From Chrysomallon squamiferum (lineage: Eukaryota; Mollusca; Gastropoda; Neomphalida; Peltospiridae), in contig CM022666.1 in assembly GCA_012295275.1 (NCBI GenBank), positions 12,110,577 through 12,174,576 on the forward strand: DNA of 64,000 bases, read 5' to 3'. A program made the position numbers and the translations under genes. Shown piece after piece: positions 1 to 53,700 of the stretch. The notes beneath the pieces are model-generated. The model searched no databases and was not told the origin of the DNA. It was given only the letters and a program-made list of their open reading frames with translations. The number at the start of each line of letters is the position of its first letter. The first letter of the stretch is position 1.

Positions 1-3000
1 ATTATTATTTTTTATATTATTATTAATTGTTGTATTTATTATTATTATTATTAAATTGCTTATTTAGCATGTCTACCACATCAACACCAGTAGTACTTAC
101 ATTATATATTTATACATTTATAAACTGTAACAAGGATTTGTTTGTTCTCATTTCTATACTTTTTATTTTTCTGGTAATTGCAAAAAGTTAAAAAAGAAAA
201 GAAAAGAAAAAATCTTTTTTTTTAAAGTATTGTTTATCTTTAAATATTTACTAATAATGTTTCCCAAGAAAATGTTTGTCATAAAGGTTGAAAAGCTTAC
301 CATGAATTGATGATGTAACACATCTGTGTGTTTTGACAAGCTCTGTTGTGTTGTTGTTGATCATATATTTGTATATATATAACATTTGTACATTGCTGTT
401 GTGTGAACACTGATGGACTGAAAGTAGATGGATGGATGAATGGACAGATTTATCTAACAGTTGTGACACCACCCTATTGATGCTGTTTGTGCCAATAAAC
501 TGTTATTACTGTAATTACTTTGTTTTAGTCATTTAGCTTAGAATCATTTTTAATGTTTACAGAGCTGTGAAGATTTTGCTGTGTTACAGTGAAGATTGTA
601 TTTAGCACTACCATGTGTTTTGACATCCAAAATCTATCATATTTCTGTTATAATAATACCGAAACACAAAACTTGTGAGTGTATAAATTGCTGAATAGTA
701 ATGAGCTTTTATATGTATCTTCCAGTGCAATTAACGATTTCCTCAGGCTATTTCTGTTGTATTAACAGTTTGGTAAATAGTACACAAACCCACTGATTTA
801 ATTTTATAATATGATATACACTGATGGTCTGTATCATTTTGTGAATGGTATTTAGATATAGGTAAAAGAGGACTTAGTAAATCAGAAAGGATTCCGTACA
901 TCTAAGGTTGCAGGTTAATTGATCTGAACTGAGTATTTTCCACACATTAAGAGTAAAATTCTAGTTTCCAGTTTATTTAGGCTTAAATCAATTTGATAAA
1001 CAGTAAAAATCTTTTTTATAGGGCAACTAATAAAATCACTGATTGAAACTTGCCATTTCAATTCATTGTGTGATTTTGTTTGACAGTTAATACTCCTATG
1101 AAACATGTTAGATGTGCACCTGACAAAAAACAAAGACATAAAGTAGATCACATTGACTTTATTCAGTAAAATGTTCTTAGTCCCTGCCAAAGTATTAAGT
1201 TTTAACTGATTTATTTAAAACTGGCCATAATTTTTATTTTTTGACTGAAATGTCCCCACCCTTTATGTATTAGACCAGAAATTTCACATTTTTTATTTTT
1301 TTTTGTATGCTTCAAGGACTTGCAAGTATATGGTGATTTTATACTTCCTAAATTAATCTTATAATAAAGTTATAAAGAATGACCTATATTTTGACATTGA
1401 AATGTTTACTGTCAACCTCTCAATACTAGTTTAGTTTCAGTATTATAAGAAATGATTTTAACTTGTACAGTAGTATTTTATAGTATTGGATAATAATCAC
1501 ACAGGAACATGCATAAGCACTTTGTAACAACATTAAGTCAGTTTAATATACTGGATAATAATTGTAAATGATGGTTATTAAAAAGTAACTAGCCTCCATC
1601 ACATTTTGATTTAAGAATAAATTTAAAATAACAACATAACTTTTGTTGGTCATCAATTACAAAATTTAATTTTAGAACCTATCCTGTTTAATTATTAACT
1701 TTTTAATATATTTTCTTAAATCGTTGTATGTATAATGTAAAACTGTAGTTCTGAAAACAAAAGAAAATTCTACTTAAGCAATAAAGCGACAGAAAATTTG
1801 GTTTTATTTCAGTAATAAATACAAGTACAATGTGCTGTTGCTTATAAATAGTATAATAATAATGTACTTTAATCTACATACAGAGGTGTTTGAGTAACTC
1901 AAACACACTTTGAGCAACTGATGTGGAAAAACGTATTTGAGGATGGAAAATGAGCAAATGCTACAGCTAGTTGTTGATCAGAATACACTTCCAAGTCCCA
2001 GGAGCATACAAGAAGCACCAAGTTTACATGTTTATTAAAAAAAATGTATCTTACAAAAGTACAAAATTTCAACATATATATATCTAACGAAAAAGTATTT
2101 TTTATTTTCCATAGAACATTTCAATTTGATTTTTTAAACAAAAACAACTATTCCACGCATTATAATACAAGTGAAAGCGTTGACTAGAAACACAAGTACA
2201 GATTGCACATTTTCTAATAAAAAGGTCAAAAGCCTACATTAAAAATGTTCTGTAGGCTTAATTATAAAAATTTATAATTCATAGAAGCCTATATAAAAAA
2301 TGAAAGCAGAATAATAAAAAAAAAAAATGTACATGAGTATTGGGTATAATAAAACTTTACGAAATTCTGTCATAAAAAAAAACTTTGAAAAATGACCTAA
2401 CAGCTAAATTAATATATCTACAAAAGGCTAATACAGTCTGAGATCACATGCAGTAGATAAAACTGATCTCATTTATTTTAACACTGTAAAGACTACATTA
2501 ATTACATTGTGGCTACATACATGAGAATTCAAAATTTATTCTTTCATATATATTTTTAAAATTTTGTTGAGTCCAGAGAAACAGAAAGATTGAACAGTAC
2601 TGATTTATTAACAATATGACTAACTGAACTCTGATTTTTTTTTTTTACAGATTAATTAACACACAAGACTATGCAAAATGAAGTAGCTATCGCAAAAACC
2701 TTTCACATTCGGAGATGAACCAGAACAAATAATACTGTCATAGTTTTATATTGAAATACTCCTGTAATCAATTGCAAAACTGAAAAAAATATTCCATGTA
2801 TCAATAAAAAATGAGAAAAATAGTCTCTTTATCAACTGAGGAAAAAAAAACACTTTTCTTTTATTGAGAAATTGAGACAATACTCTCTACATCAGTTGAA
2901 AATATTAAAAAAAACCCAAAAACTGTTTGAATATCCTTTAATGTTTGAAGTATCTATTTATGTTTTATTAATTTTTACCAATGGTTTTCTGTTATTATTT

Positions 3001-3919
3001 ATGACAGAAAAATCACATTTACATATGGTAATGGTGACAAATGACAAGATAGATGTAAAAGCTTGGTTATATGACAGTATATTTATAGGGTCATCACCGA
3101 AATGTGAAGGTGTTGAGTGACGCTAAACTTTGAACTAAGCTAACAATCACACAGTTACTTACATTGTAGATGGCAGTGAATGTGAAACAATCACAGAGTG
3201 TTGGACAAACTGTTTGGTGTATGTATTCTCTCCACACCCACATGTATAATACTGATAATAACTCACTAGGGGATTAAAAATAGTGTTATATGTTTTTACT
3301 AAACTGTGTCTTACATGTTAATGTGTTTTTATGTATTCTTCATTTTAATTTAGTATTCAAGAACAGGTGGCTCTGATCACAAACCTTAAATATTAGTCAA
3401 GTTCAGCTATGATATAAAAATCTTGAAATAATTCCTTTGTGTCAAAAAATATCAACATATTATTTTTTAAATACAGATTTAATTATCAAGTCAATTTTTT
3501 GCAGGTAAAGACTACATAATCAACTTCTTTTTTCAAGATGAATTTTTAATAAATTATTTATTTTAAAAAATGTCTTTCAAAAAGAACATTTGTGTGAAAA
3601 ATAAGAAAGACAGTATGGTGAAATGTCCCTGACTGACTGTACTAAATTAAAAAGAAATGTAATATGTAAAGTGGGAGAGACATTTCAGTTAAACCATGTG
3701 AAGAGAACAATACACTAACAGCATAAATATCGTCATGACGATGTATTAGAACAAGAGCATTGAGCGATTCCAGTCGTCAGGCACAAACAAACTCGGTATA
3801 GCACATTATATTAGTTTTAGAGCACCTCAGTTCCATGTTGAATAAACTTGTATACCTTGTCTATACAGTGCTGCAGCAACAGACTTCCATCTAGAAGTTA
3901 ACACTAATCTCTGGGTTAC
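1..3919. other. 3' UTR of alpha-2(IV) and intergenic DNA
   Basis: AT-rich sequence downstream of the alpha-2 stop codon. AATAAA on the minus strand occurs at 3557-3562 (TTTATT on the given strand), about 360 nt after the stop, and elsewhere further on; the true polyadenylation site cannot be chosen from sequence. A perfect 10-bp inverted repeat with one central base lies at 1886-1906. Short open frames here (for example 2872-3120) look random, and no coding gene is recognised. Confidence 0.6.
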
Positions 3920-45329
<41,410 letters not shown>

Positions 45330-45448
45330 GTTTTTCAATCGTGAAGACACACAGAACAAACTTCTACCAATCTGTGTAGGTTTTGGCGTACCAGCCAACT
45401 GACTGGCACCGGAGAAGCACAAAGTCATCAAAGTTGAAGAAAATGTCC

Positions 45449-45501
45449 GAACGGCCAAGTTTAATTCCAGCCGTTCTTTTAAGGCCGAGATTTAACTCGG
45501 C
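45449..45501 (-). promoter_or_regulatory. two GC-rich stem-loops upstream of the alpha-2(IV) start
   Basis: Inverted repeats GAACGGC/GCCGTTC (45449-45455 with 45470-45476) and GCCGAG/CTCGGC (45484-45489 with 45496-45501). If this stretch is transcribed as alpha-2 5' UTR, it would fold into two consecutive hairpins 120-170 nt before the ATG. A role in translation is only a possibility. Confidence 0.45.
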
Positions 45502-45660
45502 TATGAGTCAAAGCCTCAATCCTATAATGAGAAGAAAGATTTTGAAAATCATCCAGCCGACTGCATGAAGTTAACTTCGATGTCCTCCTTCAGAGTAGCA
45601 TAAGAATTTCGCGTAGGTACATCCAGATTTCAGACAAAGTAGGCGGAGTATCCGTATGAA

Positions 45661-45680
45661 GCCGCGCCCACTCCCACGCC
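45661..45680 (-). promoter_or_regulatory. GC/CACCC-like run
   Basis: GC-rich run containing CGCGCCCACTCCCACGCC; its reverse strand shows TGGGCGCGG and GGAGTGGG, resembling Sp/KLF sites. It lies about 330 bp upstream of the alpha-2 start codon. Confidence 0.35.
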
Positions 45681-45938
45681 AGTCATTCCGTTATGGGACA
45701 AATTCGTATCACTCGACTGCATAAGAAAAAAGGAAATTGCTTTCATCCCATGTTTTAGTGCACAATAAACTGAATTGTTTTCGTTAGCGACAGAGAGGAA
45801 AAGAAACAGCTAACAACCGTCGCGAGTTATTTAATATATCTGCTGTAATACACAGACTCAGCCAAACTTTTACAGTGAATTAACATAACTGGCATCGCCC
45901 ATTTGTTGAACAGTCTTCATACAATATAATCTTTGAAT

Positions 45939-45977
45939 AAACGTTTGTCTTATTATTTGAAATAATGACAAACGTTT
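45939..45977. promoter_or_regulatory. near-perfect inverted repeat at centre of the divergent promoter
   Basis: Outer arms AAACGTTTGTC and GACAAACGTTT are exact 11-bp reverse complements. Inner arms ATTATTT and AAATAAT add 7 more pairs around a single G, with only two unpaired T bases (45950-45951). The midpoint (45958) lies within 40 bp of the exact middle between the two ATGs (45920). A symmetric protein-binding site read identically from both genes is a reasonable inference; the factor is unknown. Confidence 0.75.
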
Positions 45978-46124
45978 TTAATTACTATTAATTTCAATAT
46001 CAAACTACTTAACTTAACTAATATTTTGCAATGCTATTTTAGGAATATTTACAAGAAGACTTCAAAGGAAATTCGAATGATTGACAGTTGACCTAGTTCC
46101 AGTAACTCTGCAAGAGCTCCAAAA

Positions 46125-46130
46125 GGGCGG
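46125..46130 (+). promoter_or_regulatory. GC-box core (Sp/KLF-type)
   Basis: GGGCGG core in an otherwise AT-rich region, about 380 bp upstream of the alpha-1-like start codon and next to a CpG-containing CTTCCGCGAG stretch. Sp/KLF factors bind such cores and drive the vertebrate COL4A1/COL4A2 promoter (family knowledge). Function here is inferred. Confidence 0.4.
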
Positions 46131-46510
46131 AACTCGGCTTCCGCGAGAAGAAGTTAGTGCGCTAAAATAATTTTACTGCATGGAAATTACGAACATATTT
46201 GCAAATTTTTATCACAGAAAGGAATTAGTCATCACTTTTGGAAATCTTTTCCTAGCAGACACCGAGTCTGTAAGGAAAAAGAAAAGTTTTTGGAAATAGT
46301 GCCTCTTTGTGTGGAAGACGTTTGTTCAAACTTAGTCATTCCTAAGACAAGATGGAGGGTTAGCTTTACGAAGCGACTTCGTTTTGGAAGAGAATCGACA
46401 GAAAAAACAGAAATCGCTAGGAAAGTTTTACTAGGTCCTCAGTGGCCTGTGAAAACTTTCACAATTTCTTCTCAGTTCTGTCTCATTTGTGATAAAACCG
46501 ATTGTTCATT

Positions 46511-46600
46511 ATGAAACCCAGAAAACCAAGTCTGCAGCCTTTGGCAGTCATTCTGGGATTTCTTCTATTTGCTCATTTTCTGGACAAGTCCGATGCCGCT
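46511..46600 (+). CDS. alpha-1(IV)-like exon 1: signal peptide
   Basis: 90 nt, 30 residues: MKPRKP basic start, hydrophobic core [14 protein letters not shown], and a likely cleavage region DKSDAA. Donor GTAAGT at 46601. Possible upstream ORFs precede it: a 39-codon frame from 46180 and a three-codon frame from 46352, relevant only if the 5' UTR reaches that far. Confidence 0.92.
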
Positions 46601-47405
46601 GTAAGTATTGTTCCGTTTTCAGTATTTTAATGCACGTGTTTTGGATTTTTAAAAACACTTTAGTACCGTGTTGTTATTTCATGTAAGTTGCATTATTTAA
46701 TGTTTTCATGATAACATTAAAATTTCTGACGATTTTAGAATTTGGTAATGCTGATATATCAAAATTATTTATAAGAAATATGAAATTCTTTGCTATATAA
46801 GTAATTATATGTAAATAAAATAAATAGACCAGAAGAAACGTGCAATAAAACGATAAAAGTGATTTTAATTTTATTATAGTGATTGATTCGAATCTTTCTC
46901 TCCAAGGTCCAAATATGAAAACTTGATTTTTTTTTTTTTTTTTTTTTAAATTTATTGATTATTATTACTTGTAATATTGATGTAAAAACTAAGTATGAAG
47001 TTGTAAACAAAAACACATTGTTATCAATACTTAAGGAATTAATGTGTTGTTCTAGTCGAGTGTTCTTTGTAATATATTGTATAACAAACGTGTTGAAGGC
47101 ACATTACAAAGGGAGCAGTCATTATTGGGTTTGTGGTATGCTGAAGCGGCTTTTTAAAGCATTCGCTTTGAGACAACACATGACTCCATAGATACATGTA
47201 TTGCCTATTTCTGTATTAGTTTTACAGACGCCAACATTTTGATTTCAGAGTTAAATATAACATGTATATTTAGTGAACTGTTTAATCTGCAGTTAATTAT
47301 TTTAATTATTTATGCATGAAATAATTAACTCATTAATAAATTATTATATTTTTATAATTTGCCAAAATAAAAACGAGAAACATAAATAAAATTTAAACAT
47401 AATGA

Positions 47406-47438
<33 letters not shown>

Positions 47439-49675
47439 CATCAATATTAAAATAAACAAATAATTAAAATTAATTAGAAATATAAACCGGTAATATTAAT
47501 TTATTTAAACATTTTAAATTAAGAGTCATTTTTACACAGAATCTTTGACAAGAAATATTCTCTACTTACATAATGTCTGCTCTGTTACAATATACTCCTA
47601 GAGAAACATTTTTCAGAAAAAAGTCTCCCACACAAATAACTTAATTACATAACAATTGTCTGTGTTATCACCAGAAGTACTTGTTTACAATCAGCACTTA
47701 CTAGCTGAATACACAAAACCACCCGATTATGATCAACACCTGAAGTCACCTGAGTTTGTGTATTGTCATTAATACATCTGACATTTGACCTTGCAGCATA
47801 AATATCTTCTTCCGTTCAGAACTACACAAATAAAGAAAAACTTTTAGAGAGAATTGTAATGCTCTGTACATGAAAATTGTGGTGTTTTTTTTAGTTTTAT
47901 TTATCTGGTTCATTAACAGAGTTTAGGTAGCTAGTTAGAGAAAATAATTTGTGTTCAAATAGTGCATGAAATTGAAAATCCTGTTCTGCACTGCTAAATA
48001 TATTTAATATAGTAATAATAATTAAAAAAATAAGATATAAATGAATAAATAAATAAATATATAAATAAAAAAGTAATAATAATAAACTGTTGAAAGGTAG
48101 AAAAAATTTAGATTACAAAATAAATAAATATAAAAACGACGAAAAGTGATAATATTAAATACATTAATTAATTAACAAAAGAAAGTACAAGAAACTGCAT
48201 TTTAAATTTATAAAACTGTGTACCTCACTATCAGTTTTCAATTTCAATTTGTATCAATATATATATATATATATCACTAGAAAACAGAAAAATAATTATT
48301 GTTTTCTGTTTGATGAATCACACAAATAATTTCAATATGCAAGAAAATATAGCAAAAATTCAACATTAGGCAACAACAACATCTCATATAGTAGTTTGTC
48401 CATATAAAGGTTATATATATAAACCAATGAACATGCATTGTTTTGTCTGGAAGCAAAATTATAATTAAAAGAATCAATGATAAAAGAAGAAGCCATGAAA
48501 TAAATAATAATATGTGATGTTCATATCAGTAAATGTTTGATATATAATGTAATTTTAACAAAAATAATATTTAAATAAAACAGAGTGAAAAGAAATTAGA
48601 AAATGTCCATTAAAAAGAAGAGAATATTTAAATATTAGTTTCTACCAATTATTTTAAACCAAAATTACACTTGTTTTGTACAATGTATGTAGTGTAATGT
48701 ATTAAGTTATTATGATGCACAGTATTACAACAATGTATTTGTTAAAATACTGTATTCATAGTGTGTATTTTGTAACACATTGCTCTGATAATAACATTAT
48801 AAAACTTTGTACAGGTTATTATACAAAGTATTACAAAATGATACACAGTATTACAACAATGTATTTTTTTAAAACACTGTATTCATAGTGTGTACTCTAA
48901 AGTGTATTTGGTAACACACTGTTCTGATTATAACAATATAAAACTTTGTACAGGTTATTACACAAAGTATTACAAAGTGTACATATAACGGGTATTTTTA
49001 AAACATTGATTGATATACTATGAATTAAATAAATTTTGACTGGATTTAAACTGTGAGACAAACACTTCATTTTTAATAACTGAATAAAAATCTAGATGTG
49101 CTTCAATCAAGATTAAAAAGAGCCACTGTATTACAAAATACAAATTCAAAGAATTTTAATGGGTTTTTATTATATTTTTTTAATTTTAATTTTATTTGTT
49201 AATTAATTTGTTTTTTTAAGTTTAAATTATTTTTTTTTTTTTTTTTTACTATGGATTGTTTACAGTATATTGCATTGTTTTATTTTGCAGGCTTGTAAAG
49301 GTTGCACAGAAACGATATGTATATGTTATGGAGACAAAGGAGAAAGGGTAAATTTTATTAATTTTAAATTGATTTTCTTTGTCAAAGTTAATATTTATAA
49401 CTTTCATAAATTTACACTAATTTTATATTTTATTTTATTTTTATTTTTTTTCATATTTGTATCCATTTCATGTAACTACAAAACTGTGAAAATAATATGT
49501 ACTTCCTCTGTAATATAAATAAACGTAACAACTAGGTCAGTTAAAATAAAACTTGAAAATTAATTTATTTTAAAAATGGTAATTGTATGATTCCAAATCT
49601 TCTGTTTGTAAATATAGGACTAATTCAATTTTTTAATATATTTATTTATTTATAATTATTTTTAGACTAATTATT

Positions 49676-49720
<45 letters not shown>

Positions 49721-50709
49721 TTTTTTTTTTTTTGTTTGTTTGTTTGTTTGTTTGTTTGTTTTGTTATATGTTTTTGTTGGATGGTTAGTTTATTAACATC
49801 TTTTTAATTTTGTTTATTTACAGGGTGCTGTAGGTTTACCTGGTCTGCAGGGACCCCCAGGTTTACCTGGCTTTCCAGGACCTGAGGGTCCACTAGGCCC
49901 ACTTGGGATGAAAGGTGACCCTGGAGAGATCGGAGCTAGAGGTCCCAAGGGTTATCGTGTACGTGTAACATAGACTGAATTTTTAATTAGTGATTGTTCT
50001 CTCTTTTAAAGTGTGTTTCACAATTCAAACAAAAAGTTAAAAATATCTGTTGTATTTCAAACAGGTTGCTGTCTGTTATTAGTTATATTTAGGAATTATT
50101 ATTATTATTAAATTTAAAAAAAAAAAAAAATTTGTACCACCAGAAATAGTGTTAAATTATAGTAATTAAATAATCAGAAATTTCAAATAATAATATATAT
50201 GTATGTATGTATGTATGTCTGTGTGTGTGTGTGTGTGTGTGTGTTAAAATAACAATGAAAATGAATGTCTGGAAGCAAAATTATAATTAAAAGAATCAAT
50301 GATAAAAGAAGAAGCCATGAAATAAATAAATAATAATACTGTGATGTTCATATCAATAAATGTTTGATATATAATGTAATTTTTAAACAAAAAGAAATTA
50401 GAAAATGTCCATTAAAAAGAAGAGAATATTTAAGTATAAGTTACCACCAATTATTTTAAACCAAAATAAGACATTTAGATAAATAAATATGTTAGTTCTA
50501 TATATAATGTGAAATGTTTGTATTTAATAACTTGTGTTGTTTTGTTTTAGGGTGCTGAGGGTTTACCTGGATTTACAGGTGTTCCAGGCATACCTGTAAG
50601 TATCGTCAACAGTTAATATAAAAATTCATATCAATGAAAAAACAATCTGCATTACATGCAAGTTTTTTTTTAATGTTTTTGTATTTATTTATTTATTTAT
50701 TTATTATTT

Positions 50710-50741
<32 letters not shown>

Positions 50742-53700
50742 TTATTATTATTATTATTTTGGTACTTTATGGCTTTTTAAAGGATAATATCGGCATAATG
50801 TTTTTAAATTTTTTTTTATATGCCACAGTCTGTATAGAATATTTATAAATGGATATGCAGTTAGTTTTCAGATTACTGAAATTTATGCCTGAAATTTGAA
50901 AATTTCTGGTTTTATTCAAATAACATTTTAGATAGCTAACTGTCAACATATATTGATTAAAACAGATTTTAATTTTTTTTAAACTGAATAAATCAAATGG
51001 TATGCAGATAATTTGTAACTTAAGTTAATAAATTATTTGAAATATGGAGAAATATATGACTATTAATTGAGCTTTAAATTTTACATTTAGATATCATAAC
51101 CATGCATTCATTTTTAATTTTTTTAATTTATTTTATTACCTTTTTCTTTAGTTGTTAATTTATGTTCCAAATGAAGAATTTCAGTTGGAAGGAAGTAGAG
51201 GTACAGGCTTGAAAAGCTCTGTGTACACATTAATGAATTATCACTAAACACATTTTTATTTATTTATTTATTTCAGGGTCAGCCAGGGCTGGAAGGACCT
51301 GTAGGACCTCAGGGCTATCATGGATGCAATGGTACAAAGGTAACATCAGCTGAAACCTAGTTTACCTTAATATTTACCTGCTGTTTAACCTTTATTTATA
51401 TATTTAAATACTTCAGAAAAAAATCTGTTTTACAAGCTAAATTTAAAATGCTATTGCTGAAGTCTTTGATTTTATAAAATTTATAATTATATTAATTTTA
51501 ATAGTATTTATTATTATTATTATTATTTATTTATTTATTTGTTATTTATTATCATTATTAATTTTGTTTATAGGTGTAAGTTTAATAAATTAAATATAGT
51601 CACATTATTTACCAATTTATACATCACTTTCTAAATGGGATAGTAATATTTTTGGCAGATACATTACATCTTGAAAAAGTAAATTTTTATTTAATTCACA
51701 TATTAATAAAGTAATAAAAATAGCAGATAGTGTGTAACTTTGGCTCCTGATCAACTCAACTTAATTTAATTTTTATTTTAATGTCTACACTTTAAAGCTA
51801 CATAGGCAATCTGGCAAAAATTAAAGTAATGAAATTTAGTTTAATTTTCAATTCATTTAACTGTCTACTGCTCTAGCAATCTTTTACACCTGGAAATAAA
51901 GCCCATTATGTAGAAATAGGCTACTGTTAAACAGCAGTGAAGTATACTGTGTAAACATGGGACTGTAAACAGAAAAGGAAATTTATTAGTTTTTTCTGCA
52001 ATGCTCTCTAGGATTATAAATCTGTGTCAAATATCGTCTAAGTAAAGATAATATTATTTATTGAAATTCTTATACTAAATGTGGTCTGAGATATTAATAA
52101 ACACTTTCAGAAGATCAGGGTACAACAAATTAAAGGTGAAATCTAAAAAGAAGTTTAAGATGCGTTAAAGCATGTAAGTTGTGTTCTGTGTGAGGTTATT
52201 AACAACAATAAAATAAAATATTTCAGGGAGAACGAGGTTTTCCCAGGTCAGCAAGGTTTTGACGGTTACCCTGGAGACCGTGGCTTACCTGGACTTCCGG
52301 GTATAAAGGTATTTATTATTTTTTTTATATATAAAACATGCAAACATACACACACACATGCATACACACAAACAATAACCATCTACCCATAAACACACAT
52401 ACACACATATATGTGTGTGTGTGTGTGTTTGTATGTGTGTGTATGTACAAACACACAAATTCACTACAAATTAAAACTAAATTGAAGTGCTCAGTGTGTC
52501 AAATATTCAATTATTCATCAGAATTAGATTTTCTATATTTAATAAATGATGTGGGGCTTGTAACATATAACTATATGTACAAATACAAACATACATACGT
52601 ACATAAATACATACATATACATGCAAATACACACACACACACACACACATATATATGTACCGACACACATATGGTAACACATACATATATGTACTAACAC
52701 ATAAATACATACATACACAGATTCACATACATAGTTATATATATCCATTAAAAGAAATGTTTTTGTGTGTTACAGGGAGATCCTGGTGAGGTTATAGGAG
52801 TAGCACTAGCAGAAAAAGGTGATCCTGGTGAAAGAGGATACGATGGCCTTCCAGTAAGTTACCCTTTTACTTTAAATTATTTTAAATTTCCACCATTTAA
52901 ATAAACATATAAACTAGTAGAATTATACGACATGTCTTTTTAATCAGAAAATTGGTAATTTTGTTTAAAATAAGCTGTATTCATGCATTTAACTTAATAA
53001 TGTAAAAACTACAGAGTTTCTGGTAATGTATTTTTAATATTTTATTCCTGACAGTAAAGTTCTAAATCATACATGAGCTGTAACTATGAGTTAGAACTGA
53101 ATTTCACAGGACAAATCCTTCTCAGTGTGTGACATTATGCTATTTCCTATTCCAAACAGTGTCTTGTAATGGAATATCAGAGTTTATAATAAATAGTTTT
53201 TGTATACTGTAAAGGTTTATATAAAATCTAAGACCAGTAATTCATGAAAGTAGCCTTTAATGCAGCATAATTTTTCTCTTACCTACAATATAAAAAACTA
53301 AGTAGTTTGTAAATTTAGAATAGAGAAAGATGAGTTGATTCTGTAATCTAACATGGCTCAGTTTAACACTGGAACTTTCTGAAATATAAACTACATACAG
53401 AAAACACATTATTGTGAACATTTTATCCAATATTTCTTTGTTGCATTACTAGACTGATAAAACAGAGGAAAAGTATTAATTAATATTGCAGAGTTGTGCT
53501 GTCTACAAGCATGTCTAACAGATTAAATATATAAGGTAATTTTCTAGGATAATTTTAGAATATGTTTTATTTGTTCAGGGAGAACCAGGAACAGATGGTC
53601 TTCCTGGTGAGAGGGGTTATCCTGGAGAACGTGGCCCACCAGTAAGTACTGTTATTAACAATAATAAACCAGTTTAAAACATTCTAACACTTCAGAATGA

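Larger units (their letters stand above)
45330..46510. promoter_or_regulatory. divergent promoter and 5' UTRs of the alpha-2/alpha-1(IV) pair
   Basis: 1,181 bp separate the two start codons. Visible CpG dinucleotides are much denser at about 45380-45830 and 46120-46150 than in the surrounding AT-rich DNA, consistent with an unmethylated shared promoter. Features: a GGGCGG GC-box core at 46125-46130, a GC/CACCC-like run at 45661-45680, a CCAAT on the plus strand at 45367-45371, a 39-bp palindrome at 45939-45977, and two GC-rich inverted repeats near the alpha-2 start. No clear TATA box stands out. In vertebrates COL4A1 and COL4A2 also share a short bidirectional promoter (established). Transcription starts are not visible. 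Confidence 0.75.
46601..49290 (+). other. alpha-1(IV)-like intron 1 (2.7 kb)
   Basis: AT-rich; joins two phase-0 exons. Holds a poly-T run near 46927-46947, (AAAT)n at 47410-47436, one copy of a direct duplication (48444-48667), and a 126-bp tandem duplication (48718-48978). No gene seen. Confidence 0.8.

Noticed and set aside
2872-3120. 82-codon open frame on the plus strand downstream of alpha-2
   Set aside because: Composition is that of random AT-rich DNA, with no recognisable motif or splice context; likely within the antisense of the 3' UTR.
46290-46514. 74-codon open frame whose stop overlaps the alpha-1-like ATG (ATGA)
   Set aside because: It begins with TTG, not ATG, has no internal ATG in frame, and shows no recognisable protein features; it lies in probable 5' UTR.
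52247-52308. Alternative acceptor CCCAG inside alpha-1 exon 6 that might bypass the frameshift
   Set aside because: Using it leaves 62 nt and puts the remaining exon in the wrong frame relative to the phase-0 exon 5, so it does not restore the protein.
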